The notes: generated by a model not told the origin, from the letters alone. 64,000 bases of DNA from Tricholoma matsutake (GCA_026075535.2 AP026547.1:496001-560000); one strand, 5' to 3'. Shown: positions 1 through 11,741, counted from the stretch's first letter. Program-made: numbers and translations.

Positions 1-3
1 TGT

Positions 4-441
4 GTGTCACCCAAATCTGTTACAGTTGACATGATCAAATTGTTTTGGCTGCCTGATCTTACTACACAATACGAACGTGTAACTCCCAACCTTCAATTTC
101 TTCTCAAGAAAGTCATTGGAAAGGAATCCCCTCTACAAGGGTCTACAACTCGGGATCCCAATCATGTTTGTCTGTCACAAATGTCTAACCATGATGTGAA
201 CTGATGTTCATGTTGCAGGGGAGAACTCTTATCATGTCAATGTTACTCAATCTTCATAGTCGCCTCATGACATACCATCCTATAATTAATGCACTTACTC
301 TTTGGGACAATTGAGCGCTGAAGCAACTTCTGCAGGCTTTCAACCAAAATGGATTTTTGGTGTCATATTCATTCCTGCTAAGAGCAGTTGTCTGCTTGAG
401 CAAAGATGCTGTTGACCTCGCAAGCTCTGTTGCCAATGATC
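4..441 (+). pseudogene. DUF6589-like protein fragment (truncated, two exons)
   Basis: The window opens inside a gene read on the plus strand. Exon one runs to about 165 and ends with residues RDPNH. A GTTTGT donor at 166 and a GCAG acceptor at 215-218 remove 53 bp, and exon two continues in frame with GRTLIMSMLLNL, then SKDAVDLASSVAND. This order (RDP..GR..MI.SM..NL, later SKDA..LA...AND) resembles the N-terminal part of the basidiomycete DUF6589 family, whose function I cannot state. An in-frame TGA at 312-314 sits where the neighbouring residues (DN-x-ALK) would fit arginine. The reading frame stops at about 441, where a GGCACGGGTAACC-type transposon terminus begins. The family call rests on remembered motif order, so confidence is moderate. 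Confidence 0.45.
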
Positions 442-848
442 ATTAGGGCATGGCACGGGTAACCCTCGGGTATATTTTCTTATGCCCCTACCTGTACCCA
501 TGAACACCATACCCGCACAGGTAGGGGTACGGTGTTACCACGGGTTTTTGTGGGTTACCTGTGGTTATTCATGGGTATTGATATGAATATGTATTTGATA
601 GGAAATTGCTGAAAAAGATGTTTGCATCTTCTCGTGGGGGGTAAACCTGCGAGTCATGTCACCCTGACTCACGGGTTTTCCTGCGATATGTCATCAAAAT
701 GTACCCCTGCATTTTTTGCTGTTATTTTTCATGATATTTGATAGAAATTTGCTGAAAAAGATGTTTGCATCTCATCACAGGGGGTTGTTCCCATGATATG
801 TCATTAAAAAGTCGAAATCTCAACACAGATGATCACTCACCTGAGGTC
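442..848. mobile_element. Degenerate DNA-transposon terminus with a direct repeat
   Basis: The stretch starts with a TAGGG terminus and GGCACGGGTAACC-like tracts rich in short inverted GGGTA/TACCC words, as seen at hAT-type ends. It then holds two copies of a roughly 36-bp direct repeat (594-630 and 737-772, core GCTGAAAAAGATGTTTGCAT). No coding capacity was seen and the partner terminus was not found in the window. Confidence 0.35.
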
Positions 849-1495
849 TTTACACTCCCCCCCCCAATCCGAGCGGACTCTGCTCGGACACTCGGACTGT
901 CTGAGGACTTTGCTTGGACTTTGCTCAGACTTGTAAGGGCAACCTAAGCCTCTAGCAAAGGGAAATCCGAAGTTAAAATTATACTACATAATACAGGCAT
1001 TGGGGACACACCTAGCAAAGGGAAATCCGAAGAGAAAACTCTAAGGATCCCCTTGCTGATGCCCAGTATATGTGAAGATGACAAAAATCAAATATAACCT
1101 AAAAATAGAAAAAGGCGGAGATAGGCGGATCAAGGCCGCCGAATGACATCATACCAAGGGGTATGTGTCGGAAGGGGTACTCCGCCTCTAAATATAAAAG
1201 TGTCAACATGTACAAACATGATAGCAAGGGAAAATTAGTAATAAAATCCGGAAAAATCATAGAAAATGAAGAATAGAAGGAAATGAGGTGGGGAAAAATA
1301 TAGGACAAACATAAAAAATAGGAAAAACACACAGGGCACCCCCCTAGTCCCCTTACAGGACTTCTTTGGCTGAAAGTCCTGCCAAACTAAATGTCCAGTC
1401 CGAGCTGAGTCCAAGCTGAGTCCTTGGACTGTCCTAGGACTGTCCGAGCGTCCGAGCGGACCAGGACTCGTACAGTCCTAGGACTGTCTGGGTTG
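849..1495. mobile_element. TCCGAG-type DNA element split by a solo LTR
   Basis: It begins CTTTACACTCCCCCCCC, followed by interspersed TCCGAG, GGACT and TTGGACT words. The same terminus occurs in inverse orientation at 24398-24483, which identifies it as the end of a dispersed inverted-repeat element. Similar words resume at 1380-1495 on the other side of the solo LTR. No open reading frame was recognised, and the right boundary is approximate. Confidence 0.45.
932..1357 (-). repeat. Solo LTR of gypsy family C
   Basis: The repeat runs from TGTAAGGGCAACC to CCCCTTACA and matches the 3' LTR of chromovirus C at 19492-19853 along its whole length with small differences. The flanks AGACT (927-931) and GGACT (1358-1362) agree at four of five bases, as expected for a 5-bp target duplication with one later change. 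No internal gypsy sequence adjoins it, so it is a solo LTR left by recombination. Strand is set by the family C element, which lies on the minus strand. Confidence 0.8.
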
Positions 1496-1619
1496 CTTAT
1501 ATAATTGACTGAAAACTCAGTGGCTACCACAGGGATTTCACCCTTGTAGTCACATGATAAAGTACATTTAAGGCAACAATATAACCCTTAGACTAAAGTA
1601 TCATTACAGGTAGATAGTT

Positions 1620-2170
1620 TTATCTCTCTATGTACCGCCCTGGCTGTGATGACAAATCAACACAGCCGCATCACCAACGATGATCCAGCTCATCATCAAT
1701 CATCATTGTTCACCACCAACCACCACCACCACCACCACTCAATGACGATGCCTCCCTCCCACGTCCCGCTGCTGCCACTGCCCCCTGAACACCCCACAGC
1801 CACAGGCCCCATGCCAGCACACGACGAAATGGGCCCAAACGACAATAGAGTCATTTGGGCCCCAGGTGAGTTTTTTCTTTTTTCTTTTCTCATGTTTTCT
1901 TTAAGCTAACACATTTTTTCATTAATTATAGGTTATATCTATACTGTAGCAGCACAATGACCAAAACCACCAAACGAGGAACAATGATGAGACCATGACC
2001 CAGCAGCCGCCCCTGCCAGTGCGAGCAACTGCTCGCATGGGGGAGAGCGGCTGCTAACAACAACAACAACAACAGGGAATGACGACACCACCTGCCCCAG
2101 CCCTACAAGCCACTGCTCGTAGGGTGGACGACGGGTGGAACGACGACGATTAGGGGAGAGACACCAGAAA
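1620..2170 (+). mobile_element. Hairpin-bearing non-autonomous element, copy 1
   Basis: This copy has a GGGCCCAAACGAC/GTCATTTGGGCCC hairpin (1831-1862), an intron-like block (GTGAGT at about 1866, polypyrimidine run, TATAG at about 1930), and two short hairpins of the type GCGAGC-AACT-GCTCGC (2020-2037) and CTACAAGC-CACT-GCTCGTAG (2103-2122). The same order of modules is found inside the hAT-type element at 21238-22565 and in the 46-48 kb elements. Its own ends were not located. The His-run open frame here is probably incidental. Confidence 0.45.
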
Positions 2171-2689
2171 GGCTGAACAATAGTACAACCAATCAGTACG
2201 ACAGAAATTACACTTGCAGATGTTATCGCAAGACAGCTACTTCCTGCCGCCAAACAAACTTTGGCGGGTAGATCTAACCCAAATGAGCGAGGATCAGCAA
2301 CCTGAAGTACAACAATCACAGGAAGATCCAGATAATTACGCTGCATCAACATGTTCCTGCGATGTAACAAAGTTTTGGCTTGCAGGTGTAACCCACTAAA
2401 ATTCAAGGATCGTGGGAAGAACACGAAAATTACCCCACCACCACCGAACTTCAGTGACATATTTTCCTAGCACCAAATTATGGATATCCACTATGATAGC
2501 AAGGCTGCTGGTAAGCTTGAACAAAGATAATTCCTAACACTAAATCAAATGAGTGCCTGTAGCTAATGCTCTCAAGACAATCGCCCAAACAAGAGCGGAC
2601 AATGCTCATGCCGGTCCCCAATTATCTGAACTTATGAAGGCCAGTTCAGCATTCCCCAGTGTATCTACAACCTAATGTATAACACTTAC

Positions 2690-3658
2690 AGGATCCTGAT
2701 TGGTTGTCTCACTATGGCACAGTGGAGGAAACTAATCCTCAGTGATGGCAGCTGGCATTCAAACAAGAAGACGAAACCCTGGAAGAAGCAATTTTGAGTG
2801 TCCAGGGTATCATCTGGCAAAAGGACATACCCCCCTTTGTGAAAGAAAGGTATGCATCAAGCTATATCCACAACGAATATGCTAACTACGCATCAGCCTG
2901 TGAAAAGCTCGCATTAGATTTCTCAAACAGTCCATATCAATGACAGGATTACAAACCCCATCCTTTCTGGCAGCAGCGGACAACTTATCAAGCATCTATG
3001 TGGTCTTCACTCGGTGTGTCCCCCCCACAAAGTTACAAGCCTGGGTTCTGGACAACTATGAAGACTATCGATCTGTAAGCACATCCAACAGGCTTTTCAT
3101 GGCTAGAACAGAGGCTCCGACCGATCCTGCCTTGGAACTTGGTCGTGAAGTGGACCCCGATGGAAAGCTTGCTGAACTTGCCCAAGGCCAGTATTTTCAT
3201 GGCGAGGACAACAAGGTTAGATATTGGGAACGAGCCATTAATTGCCTTGGAGGGGGTTACAAGTAAGCGCTGGAACAAACGGCGTAAGAAATGCTCACAA
3301 ATTATATAACAGGTACATACCCACTTCTCCCACACAGTTCCAGGTTGGGGACATCATTGAAGCAAAATTATTGTTTCTCGCAGTACCTTTGAGAGGTGGA
3401 ACTTTCAAAATGATGGTAGTTCTTCGAGATCTAACCCTCCTAGATGGAAATTATGCACATGTAAGCAATGTTACATTCACGACACAAACTGCACTAAACT
3501 ACCCCAAGAAAGCAACAGCAGCTCACGCTTTGTGCCAAGTCCAACCGGCCCCGGTCGCGTCACTGAAAAGACGAACAGGTTACCAAGATGAACAGGAAGG
3601 CAAAGCTAGAACAAAGTTAAGTAGGATGGAATTGGACGTACAATGGAATGAGCAATGA
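2690..3658 (+). pseudogene. Repeat-associated hypothetical protein fragment
   Basis: Several open stretches in changing frames read as one protein. They are a segment with DPDWLSHYGTVEE and KERYASSYIHNEYANYASACEKL (about 2700-2935), a segment with LAQGQYFHGEDNKVRYWERA (2940-3266), and a segment with TQFQVGDIIEAKLLFLAVPL and KMMVVLRDLTLLDG (about 3325-3658). Pieces with FHGEDN...YWER followed by QVGDI.EA and KMM.VLR..LLDG recur in mushroom genomes as repeat-associated proteins of unknown function. A splice or frameshift is needed between the second and third parts near 3260-3330, and stops interrupt the first. No catalytic motif was recognised. Confidence 0.35.
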
Positions 3659-5594
3659 AAATTCCCTCCTGTCTTGTTACATTAATCTCACCTATCCTGT
3701 CGTATTCGAGGGTACTATTTTTGGCAGCCAGGATCAATGATGACATAGCGGGCAGATAGACTTGTTAGTTACTGGTGATGACATTTATGTCTTAGTTCCT
3801 GGTTAGTCGGTGTTAATCGGTGTTCTTGTTTAGTGAAGTTACATATTACCCGCTCGACAAGACAAACAGAAGGATTTTAACCCACAAGTTACTATTGCTC
3901 AATTCAAACACGAGGTATTTCTTGAATGTCCAGGATATATAGGGACACCAGAATCATGCAACCTTAAGCCATAAAACTACTGGTAAGTACTTGGAATCAC
4001 TTTGAGTGTTATGGCAGGAAAGAAGGCAGCCAAAACAAACAGGGACCAATACAGCCCATGCGGAACAGCAATTGCTGACATAGGTATCAATTATGTCACT
4101 TTTAGAAGACTTTCATGCTTACTTCAAGGAATTTGGATAGGAGGACTGACAGCATGTGGTAACCAATTCAAAACTATTATAACAAAGTCAAACTGGCTAT
4201 TGATAAATAACAGGAATCAAAGTAGCCGTAAGAGACTGACTAAGTGTAGCGTAGCCATATCAAATGAAATCATAAAGGAGATGCAGTTGCGCCTTCGCGC
4301 CGGTTTTGGGTGCTGGGTCATCCATGCTGATGTTGTGATGTCGTCCATGTTGCGCTGCTGCAGCTGCAAGCACCATGGTCATCGTTTTGTTGTCCACCAT
4401 CCTGGTCATCCGTCATAGCCCATCTCTATCATTCCATTCCCATTCCCGGTGGTCATCATCCTCCCATCCACTTGCGAGCAAGGGCACTTGATGGTCGCAC
4501 AGAGTGGAGTGCCGGGGCTGGGTGTAGAGTGTTGTTACAGCATTAAGGTGACTGTTCAGTGCCAGAACAATGTCAAACAAGGTCCTGTAAAGAACATTGT
4601 TAGTAAACAATGGACAATGCCTCTGGCATCGTCCCTATATGCCCATGTGGAGGACTTACCCGTCTAATGAGACCCCACATGCCCAAAATCTATATCGTCA
4701 ATTCGCTGGCAATTCTCCCAGGAATCGGATGGTCCCCACCATCTTGAAGTGTTGAGACTGACCTAATAAGATCTTTGTTGGTTATATCATATGTGGGTGG
4801 AGGCAAAACCTCAAACTTACCCGGTAGGAGTCGAGTCGTCCTCGTCATCTTGATGTGTCGAGACAGCACCATCATGACGCCGTACACAGAGAACGTTTGG
4901 CTCCAAACATTATCACTAAAACAAAGTCAAAACTTAATTGCTGTCTCATATGGACCAAGTCGAGACCTTAGGCTTACCTGGTACCAAGTCTGAGATAGGT
5001 GTCGTAAGTCATGGTGGCATTGTGGGCATTGAACTTGAAGTTGGCGATGTTGTATAGTGATGTGACTGAAAGTGACAATTACCTTTTTGGTTCAAAATCC
5101 ACATGTCGGTAAGATCCGCTGGGTTTGAAATATGTAGTAGGCTGACTTCAAAATGTAAGCCCATCTTCCACCAGAATTATAAACTCCAATTTTTGCCAAG
5201 GAGCCGCCTCACTTAAATTTTCACTTTGGATTGCTGGATGTTCACGTTAAAAGAACGAGTCCTCGTACCTCGGACTCATAATTTTACCGTGTTCTTGCTT
5301 GGAAATCACATACATGAACTTGACATGAATGCACTTTTGAGTGCTAAGGGAGGGTGAAATGGGGATACTAATAACTTATGGATCTGTAATGTTTGGGAAG
5401 ACAAAACACCTTGACCGATGGCAAAGCCAAGCAAAGCTAGAAATATAGATCATGAGTCATTATCGGTACACGTGACTTTATTTGGTTGTCTGACCGTCGG
5501 ACTTGTTCATCATGATGCATGATCTAGGTTGATCTTCAGCTGAACTCAGATCAGCACAATGCTACCTCTCCATTATGAATGACCTTTACTCCCA
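3659..5594. other. Intergenic sequence without a recognised gene
   Basis: Only short open frames occur (for example 4002-4418). None shows a family motif or a convincing intron pattern. Two weakly similar segments near 4735-4765 and 4835-4870 share CATCTTGA-G-TG-GAGAC words. I see nothing else that can be supported. Confidence 0.4.
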
Positions 5595-5630
5595 TTGAGA
5601 CCTACATCCCAGTTTCCTGAACGTGCCATC

Positions 5631-7149
5631 ATGGCATCATTCTGGCATCCTGGCACTAATGAACTCCTGTTACGCCTACCCGCAAACGACGTTTCTTCGC
5701 CCAATGTCTTTGGGTTACACCATGGCACAGCACTCCTCACTTGTGAAGTTCTTGCCTACAATGCACGTGGCTACTTATCGACATCCCGAGATCTCGCAGA
5801 CCATGGATCTCAACATGTGGGCAGTCGAGATTCTCTGCTGCTTGAGAGGAAGTACTATTATTTCATTCCTTCAAAGCCCCAATACGAGATCTGCTGACTA
5901 TTCTCAGAATGGCCTTTCCCTCACGAATCATATGTGGAGGTCTGGGGATCAGGGATACTGTAAGCACCTTAATTATAACAATTTGTCATGTCACCGAACG
6001 CGTTTGTTGTGTTAATTTTTGAGAAGTCACGTCACAAGGCAGGTCATTTGTTAAGGTCAGAACTGATGTCACGGTGATTTTTCCCAAAAATTTCCTGTGA
6101 TATCTATGATTCGACACCATGATACAGCATAATTTCATCCTGTAGTTTCTCCAGGATCCTCATTAACTCGCTTCTTGAAAACTTCTGACCCTCCAAGTCA
6201 AGATTCAGAAAATCATGCAGCTTGCAGAATGACAGCACTTTGCCATACCACTGGCCCAGGGTTGATTTTTGTAAGAGCAGATAGGTTGCATAGCAGACAT
6301 ACAAATACCTGGTCATGGAGGTCTACATCTGTGAGCAAATACAAATCAAATGACAGACTTACCAAGTATTATACTCGCTACTGAATTTCTAGTTGGTCAT
6401 GGTGGGCATCAAATCTCAGTGGGTTTGTTAGCAGTCACACATCGATCTGACCCATTTGTTATGTCCAGGACCATTTGTTAAGGTCACGGTGTCACAGGTG
6501 ATTGTTATAATTAAGGCTCTTACAGTATTGGACTCAGGTGTTAGGGTGGAGCTTCAGACCGATGGTGCGAGTTTAGTCATCAGGGAGCGAGACGGCGTAT
6601 GTGCCATTTCGGGGTGCAGCGACTCTTTATCAATGTCGCACATAGTGCCAATTGCAGAGAGAGATTGAGTATGCTTATTATTATATCACTTGTCATTTAC
6701 GTTGAACTATGCTGCATCAGCCGTACATCAACGAGATGGACCCGTACATGAGGGGCAATGAGCCCATGCATCTGGATCCGAGCAATCTTATGGCGATGAG
6801 GTACGATCTATACTCGGCACAGTTCGACCATGGAACATTCGCTATCATTCCTAAGTGCGGGGAACTACAGGTCCATTTCCTGCAGAATGTTGACAATGTG
6901 GGCAACTACTACCACAACACACTATTCACCAATGATCATGTATCACACCAGCTTCTGTTCGCTCGATTCGCTATGCAAATTATCAAGTTTAATAAGTCTG
7001 GTGGCGCAAGAGGGGGTGAACATAGCGGTCACGGAGATACCGGTAGCAATGAGATAGATGGTGGTGGTGGCATTGGTGATATAATTCATGATGAACTGTA
7101 TCAAATGATCAATGAATATGTAGCAATCAAATTACCTGTGCCAAATTAG
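5631..7149 (+). pseudogene. HNH-domain protein gene, disrupted
   Basis: Exon one starts plausibly at ATG 5631 (MASFWHPGTNELLLRLP) and reads through NARGYLSTSRDL and YYYFIPSKPQYEIC to EVWGSG. An in-frame TGA follows EIC, at an apparent arginine site. A 568-bp MITE interrupts the frame at 5958. Reading resumes at 6528 with LDSGVRVELQ and RERDGVCAISGCSDSLSMSHIVPIAERD, which carries the Cys and His pattern of HNH_2-type nucleases. A GTATGC donor at 6669 and a CAG acceptor at 6718-6720 join to PYINEMDPYMRG...LYSAQFDHGTFAIIP, the expected downstream part, ending at 7149. The codon before the donor is TGA where tryptophan is usual. With two stops and an insertion the gene is likely dead. The family role in these fungi is unknown. 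Confidence 0.7.
5958..6525. mobile_element. Tc1/mariner-type MITE with TA target duplication
   Basis: The element begins CTGTAAGCACCTTAATTATA and ends with its inverted counterpart TATAATTAAGGCTCTTACAG. TA dinucleotides flank it at 5956-5957 and 6526-6527. Removing it plus one TA joins GGG ATA to TTG GAC and restores the HNH reading frame. It has no transposase frame. Internal TTTGTTA-GGTCA words recur near both ends. Confidence 0.8.
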
Positions 7150-7740
7150 AACCGGGTGGGGAAAAACCACCCAAAATCAAGTCACTTTGCTGATTTTCAT
7201 CATATCAAAAACTGATGAAATGCAGTATGCGGCAGCATTGCATGAAATTCCGCAGCGTCACATGCATCACATGCATCCAACATGGCATCACTTTGGCAAG
7301 CTGCAAGTTTGGAGTCTGGACTTTCTGCGATGGAAGTCATGTTCTGTGGTGGCAAATCTCTGCTCACTGTTGATGTTGAATCAACAGGATGTAGTCCTAC
7401 CCCCGTGGTCTTTCATCCCGCAGTTATAGACTTTGATGAGAGAGCTCGAGGCAGAATGAACCTGTTGCAAACCTAGATCAAACTTGAAGCTTGAAGCTCT
7501 GGTTGGGTATGGGCTGAGATTGGAACTGTGTGAACTCATCAAAATCAGCATCATTTGGCATGCGAGCTACATACTTGGACTTGGTGATTGTGATGCTTTA
7601 CAGCCTCTACACGTTGAGCGATTTACCATTTGGCCATCTACACCATCATATATATTTCGGTCTGATCATAAACTGAACTCAGCGGGTTTGATGTCGCAAT
7701 ATACATAAAGCCCAAGGTTGTGATATCCCACATGTCAAAT
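7150..7740. other. Intergenic sequence without a recognised gene
   Basis: Short open frames only (7187-7429, 7282-7476, 7484-7708). None shows a recognisable domain, and there is no strong repeat or structured element. Confidence 0.35.
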
Positions 7741-9600
7741 ATGTCAACTGCAACATCAGTCGTGGGTATTGGCACTTCAAGTTTGGATGTGGATGCGCTG
7801 TACTGGGGTAATGTAACCCTTTACCTGGCAGGCTTGAAATCCTGACAAGAGCTGGCTGTCTTTAGCTGTCTTGATTTCTACAATGTATGCATACTACTGC
7901 TTTTTGGCTGGATTGTTCATTGAGCTTTCGGATCAAGACTCTCCGGTATCATTATCTCCCAAGGCTGGACCTATGCTCATGATAATGATGACAAGTGGCA
8001 TCTTCGCCTCCTTGTAAGTTATTTCTGTTGCACACTTACACTTGAGAAACCACACTGATGTGAGCTAGGTTACAGTTTTGATGTGAGCAAAATGTAATGT
8101 GGTTAGAGACACTTGATGAGCATTTGCTTCAAATTGCTTGCAGCCTGGCAGATTTTTCTATCACATGTCTGAGCTGTCTGGTTCTCCGGTACTACCTGGT
8201 ACCATTTCCACTCGCTTGCGCTCCCCTACAACTGGGCTCATGCTCGTTTCCAACCAGATGTTGAATTATGGAAACGTTAGCGTGTTTTTTACACTTCCGC
8301 GGTATGTCTTACTTTCCGTTTGTCTGTTATGGGATTGATTGATATATGAGTCAGGCACTTGCTAGTGATTGCTGGAACTGGGTTTGGCATAGCCTATGTG
8401 TTTGGTTTTAGGGTGCTCTTCTCTGTTGAAATACTGACTTTATATCATGCAGATCTGAATTGTTTTTTGCATCACAAGTCTACATTTGTGAGCAGTTTTG
8501 CATTCTGCATTCCTCGATTAATCTCTTCATATATTGGTGCTGCCTCAGTTGATAAGCACTTTCTGTGGGCTGCAGTAGTTGCTGTAAGTTCAGCCTTGCT
8601 ATGTAATATGTATCTCTTAGTATGTGACAGGGCCTTTCTGCAACTGCATTCCTTGGTGAGATTTCCTATCCTCCTACATTGCATAGTATCATGTGCCAAG
8701 ACTGCCTTTAGTCACTGTAGGCTGTGGGTGGACCTTTTTTCTTTCTGGCAGGATTGTGTCTGATATGCACACAGTACAACTTGGAGCTGTCCAGAGGAAC
8801 CCTGTGGTTTCTTCCCTTGAAGCATCTGATATGAAGGTTTGGCCTTTACTTGGTACTACCGACATTCTCAATTTGTTAGTGATGAGAAAACCTCTAGATA
8901 TGGATGGAGATTGGATTCTCCTTTGCTATGATCAGGGTTACAATCATCTTGGTAGCCCTGGTTAAGGTGCTGTCCACTGCACATGCCAGCATTAAAAGGT
9001 GATGTTCTGCACTTTCACTGAAAATCTTCTTGACATGGAACACAGGACAAATACAATACTACAACGGCTGCTTTTCTTTATTGTTACAAGATACCTACTT
9101 GTGGTGCTCAATTCAATTGCTCTCATGATTGCATTTGGGATGGTGGGCTCCATTCTGGATTGGTATGTGTCTTTCATGCCTGATGTCTGCTGGGATTCTC
9201 AAGTTGCTTTTTATTAGGTTTCCATTTCTCTTATTTGCTTCAAAATTTCATGTTATTTCCGTGGGTATGTAATCCTCTTCTAGGTTGGCAAAGTCACTAA
9301 TTTGTGTACTTCAGTGGCCTTGTAATGATCAGTCAGGCTGTGCAGGTTAGATGCTAATCATGTACTGCAATAGGCTCAATGCACGAACCTCTCCTGCTAA
9401 GCAGTCAGGTGCAGATATGATATCATTGACAAATATCAGGAATTTAGACAGTGATTTCCCTGTTGCCGATGCCTCCTACAATAAGTCTCAGGTCATGCAT
9501 CTTGCCAGTATACCAAATAGAGTGAGCAAACATATGTCATACAACATCCAATCTCCTCATTGTCTTCATAGGCTAGCAATTCTGGTGACATGCTGAAGAT
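7741..9600 (+). pseudogene. Multi-exon membrane-protein gene remnant (DUF6534-like)
   Basis: Discontinuous plus-strand exons encode hydrophobic helices. SELFFASQVYICEQFCIL follows a CATGCAG acceptor near 8452. RTNTILQRLLFFIVTRYLLV (about 9047-9110) runs on into VLNSIALMIAFGMVGS (to about 9155). RLNARTSPAKQSGADMISL lies near 9372-9425. This order (SE.FFA..VY, then RTN.IL.RL, then LNAR) resembles the multi-pass DUF6534 family common in mushroom-forming fungi, whose function is not known. Several candidate GT...AG introns separate the pieces, but I could not join them into one uninterrupted frame, so it may be a decayed copy. Exon borders are uncertain. Confidence 0.4.
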
Positions 9601-9819
9601 CCATAACTGTAAGAGGATTATATATATATGCCAAAAGGGACTTTCTTGATTGTGGTGGAACTTAGGACCAGATGGTTTGGAATTTTCTGTGGAGACATGT
9701 GCATTGGATATCAAAGCCCAGTTGGACATAAGTAGCTATATCCCAATCAATTTAAGGGACTGAATGTTAATCAAACTAAATTTGGAATTTGCTGTGCCTC
9801 GCTTATTTTGGCCAACACC

Positions 9820-10511
9820 TGTTACAATTTTCCTTGTAACTCATGGAACCCAACTGACCCGACCGACCTGACGATCCCCTCCAGACAGGAGGCACTCCAT
9901 GATTCATGCCTAGGGCATGTCCTTGACACCAGACACATGCACAACGCATGCTGACTGCATGCATTCAATCCCCTTCCTGTGGAAGGCACCCTTGACGCAT
10001 GGTGACTCCATGCACCCGAACCCACTCCCACACATGCTGTGATATGACAGCTTCTTGACATGAGGTCCATGACATCGGACTCTCACGATTGACATGCTGC
10101 ACCACAGCATGTCCTTGACATCGGATCCTTGACATCGGATCCGTGACATCGGACACCTCATGCTAGGCATGAGGCCTATTGTTTCTATTATTACTTGATA
10201 TGCATCTACCTTTCCGATTGGACGATAAGGACCTCCCTTCTAGTATAAGTACTGCGACTTTAGTAGGGATGTCCTTAGTTTAGATCTAGGCAATTAACAG
10301 CCTTAACTTGCAACTTGCAAACTTACTCGAAACCACTAAGGAAGCCCCTTAGTGCGTGAACCTGAACAACTCTATGCAGAAGCCCTGCTAGAGTGCACTA
10401 CCTATCTTATGTCGGACGCTCCAAGTAAGACTAGTGCTGAACGACTCGTTGAGGAAGCACCTCATCGAATGACATCGACTAGATCGAGTGGTTGAGGCTT
10501 CACCCTTAACA
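9820..10511 (+). repeat. 5' LTR of gypsy A
   Basis: The 692-bp repeat contains a TATAAG box at 10244-10249 and a run of GACATCGGA words at 10070-10160. It also has several short palindromes such as CCTCATGCTAGGCATGAGG. The predicted transcript start near 10276 lies 32 nt after the TATA box. Confidence 0.92.
10244..10287 (+). promoter_or_regulatory. LTR promoter and predicted self-primer segment
   Basis: A TATAAG box at 10244 is followed 32 nt later by TAGTTTAGATCT (10276-10287). This 12-mer is exactly complementary to the primer-binding site just inside the LTR, so it is the probable 5' end of the element RNA. The start site is inferred from spacing, not observed. Confidence 0.65.
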
Positions 10512-10513
10512 TA

Positions 10514-10525
10514 AGATCTAAACTA
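10514..10525 (+). other. Primer-binding site of gypsy A (self-priming type)
   Basis: AGATCTAAACTA begins two bases after the LTR and is the reverse complement of 10276-10287. In Tf1 and related sushi elements the RNA 5' end folds back on such a site and is cleaved to prime minus-strand synthesis. Use of the site here is inferred from position and perfect complementarity. Confidence 0.7.
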
Positions 10526-10827
10526 TCTGCTAGCCCACCTACCTAGGTGTAGGCAATACGTCTCGATACACACCACAGTGACCCGGGTCTAGACAAACCC
10601 CAGACCAACCACCAAGAGAAGCAGAACCACAGCCAGGTTCATCTTGGTACCGATACAATGGAAGACTAGTCCATTACTCAACCCCAGCACAGTGTTGGTT
10701 CTACGGATCAACTGACAGACAACGAGGAGATTTCCTCACCAACAAAGACTTTGAACAACCGCACACACCCCCACCCAAAACATCCACCTGCTTCTTAACA
10801 GACAAAACCGACGACCTCTATAATGAG

Positions 10828-11724
10828 ATGTCCGAACCCGCAACCACACCGATGACGTCCATGAAGGACATTCGAATCCGATCACCCACAGACTTCTCAG
10901 GAGAGCGGAACAAGACCGCCAAGTTCCTGCAGGAGATAGACCTGTACTTGCGAATCAATGATCAGGTCTATGACATGAATGACAAGAAGATCATCTTCAT
11001 GCTGTCCTTCATGAATGGAGGGACAGCAGCTGCCTGGGCACAGGTATTCGTCAACCAACACCAGTCCGAGGGACTCGGTGAATATGCAGACTTCCGACAG
11101 AAGGTCCTAGAGGCCTTCTCACTGATCGACGATGCCAGAATAGCAAAGACAGAGATTAAGAATCTCAAACAAGGTTCAGGGAACCTCGAAGAATATGTGG
11201 CAAACTTCCACATCCTGAAAGACAGGACAGGAATCACAGAAGATGCAGCCATGATTGAGTACTTCATGGATGGACTGCATCCCGAATTACTGAAGAGGGT
11301 ACACACAATGGAGACAGTGCCCAACACGCTCGAAGGCTGGATAAAGGCAGCTTTGAAATACGAAGGCCAATGGAAACGGGCCATGGCAATCCTGGGGAAG
11401 ACCAGGCAAAACCAGATGACAAAAGAAACAACAAAGAAAGGACAGCCCTCTCTTGACATCAACCGACTGACGAACCAAGAATGTGTGGAACACCTCTGAA
11501 AGGGATTGTGTTTCATCTGCCACCAACCGGGACGCAGATCGTCCGACCACAGGGATGGAAAGAACCCCACTCAGACGGGGTCAGCGCCTCCTCCCTACCG
11601 AAACCGCTTTGCCCAGAAGAAGACTGGGGTGGACACCTACCAGAAGATCCGCACGATGCTGGATGAACTAGACAAAGAAGAAAAGGAACGAGCCCTCAAC
11701 CTCATGGAGGAATCGGGTTTTTAG
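10828..11724 (+). pseudogene. gag: gypsy A Gag
   Basis: The frame starts at ATG 10828 (MSEPATTPMTSMKDIRI). It has a capsid-like region with FSGERNKTAKFLQEIDLYL, AAAWAQVF and FRQKVLEAF (residues about 15-100), the usual Ty3 Gag pattern. A TGA at 11497-11499 precedes a zinc-knuckle-like segment, CFICHQPG, whose usual His and last Cys are replaced (RRSSDHR). The same frame continues to 11724. The leader from the LTR to the start codon (10526-10827) holds no gene. Confidence 0.85.
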
Positions 11725-11741
11725 AACAGCGGCCTGATACG

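Noticed and set aside
1646..1909. Histidine-run open frame
   Set aside because: The His run comes from a CAC/CCA repeat inside a non-coding transposon module that also occurs elsewhere without a frame. No homologous frame is kept in the other copies.
10968..11570. 200-codon minus-strand frame
   Set aside because: It is antisense to the gypsy A Gag, which has recognisable motifs and the correct position between primer site and protease.
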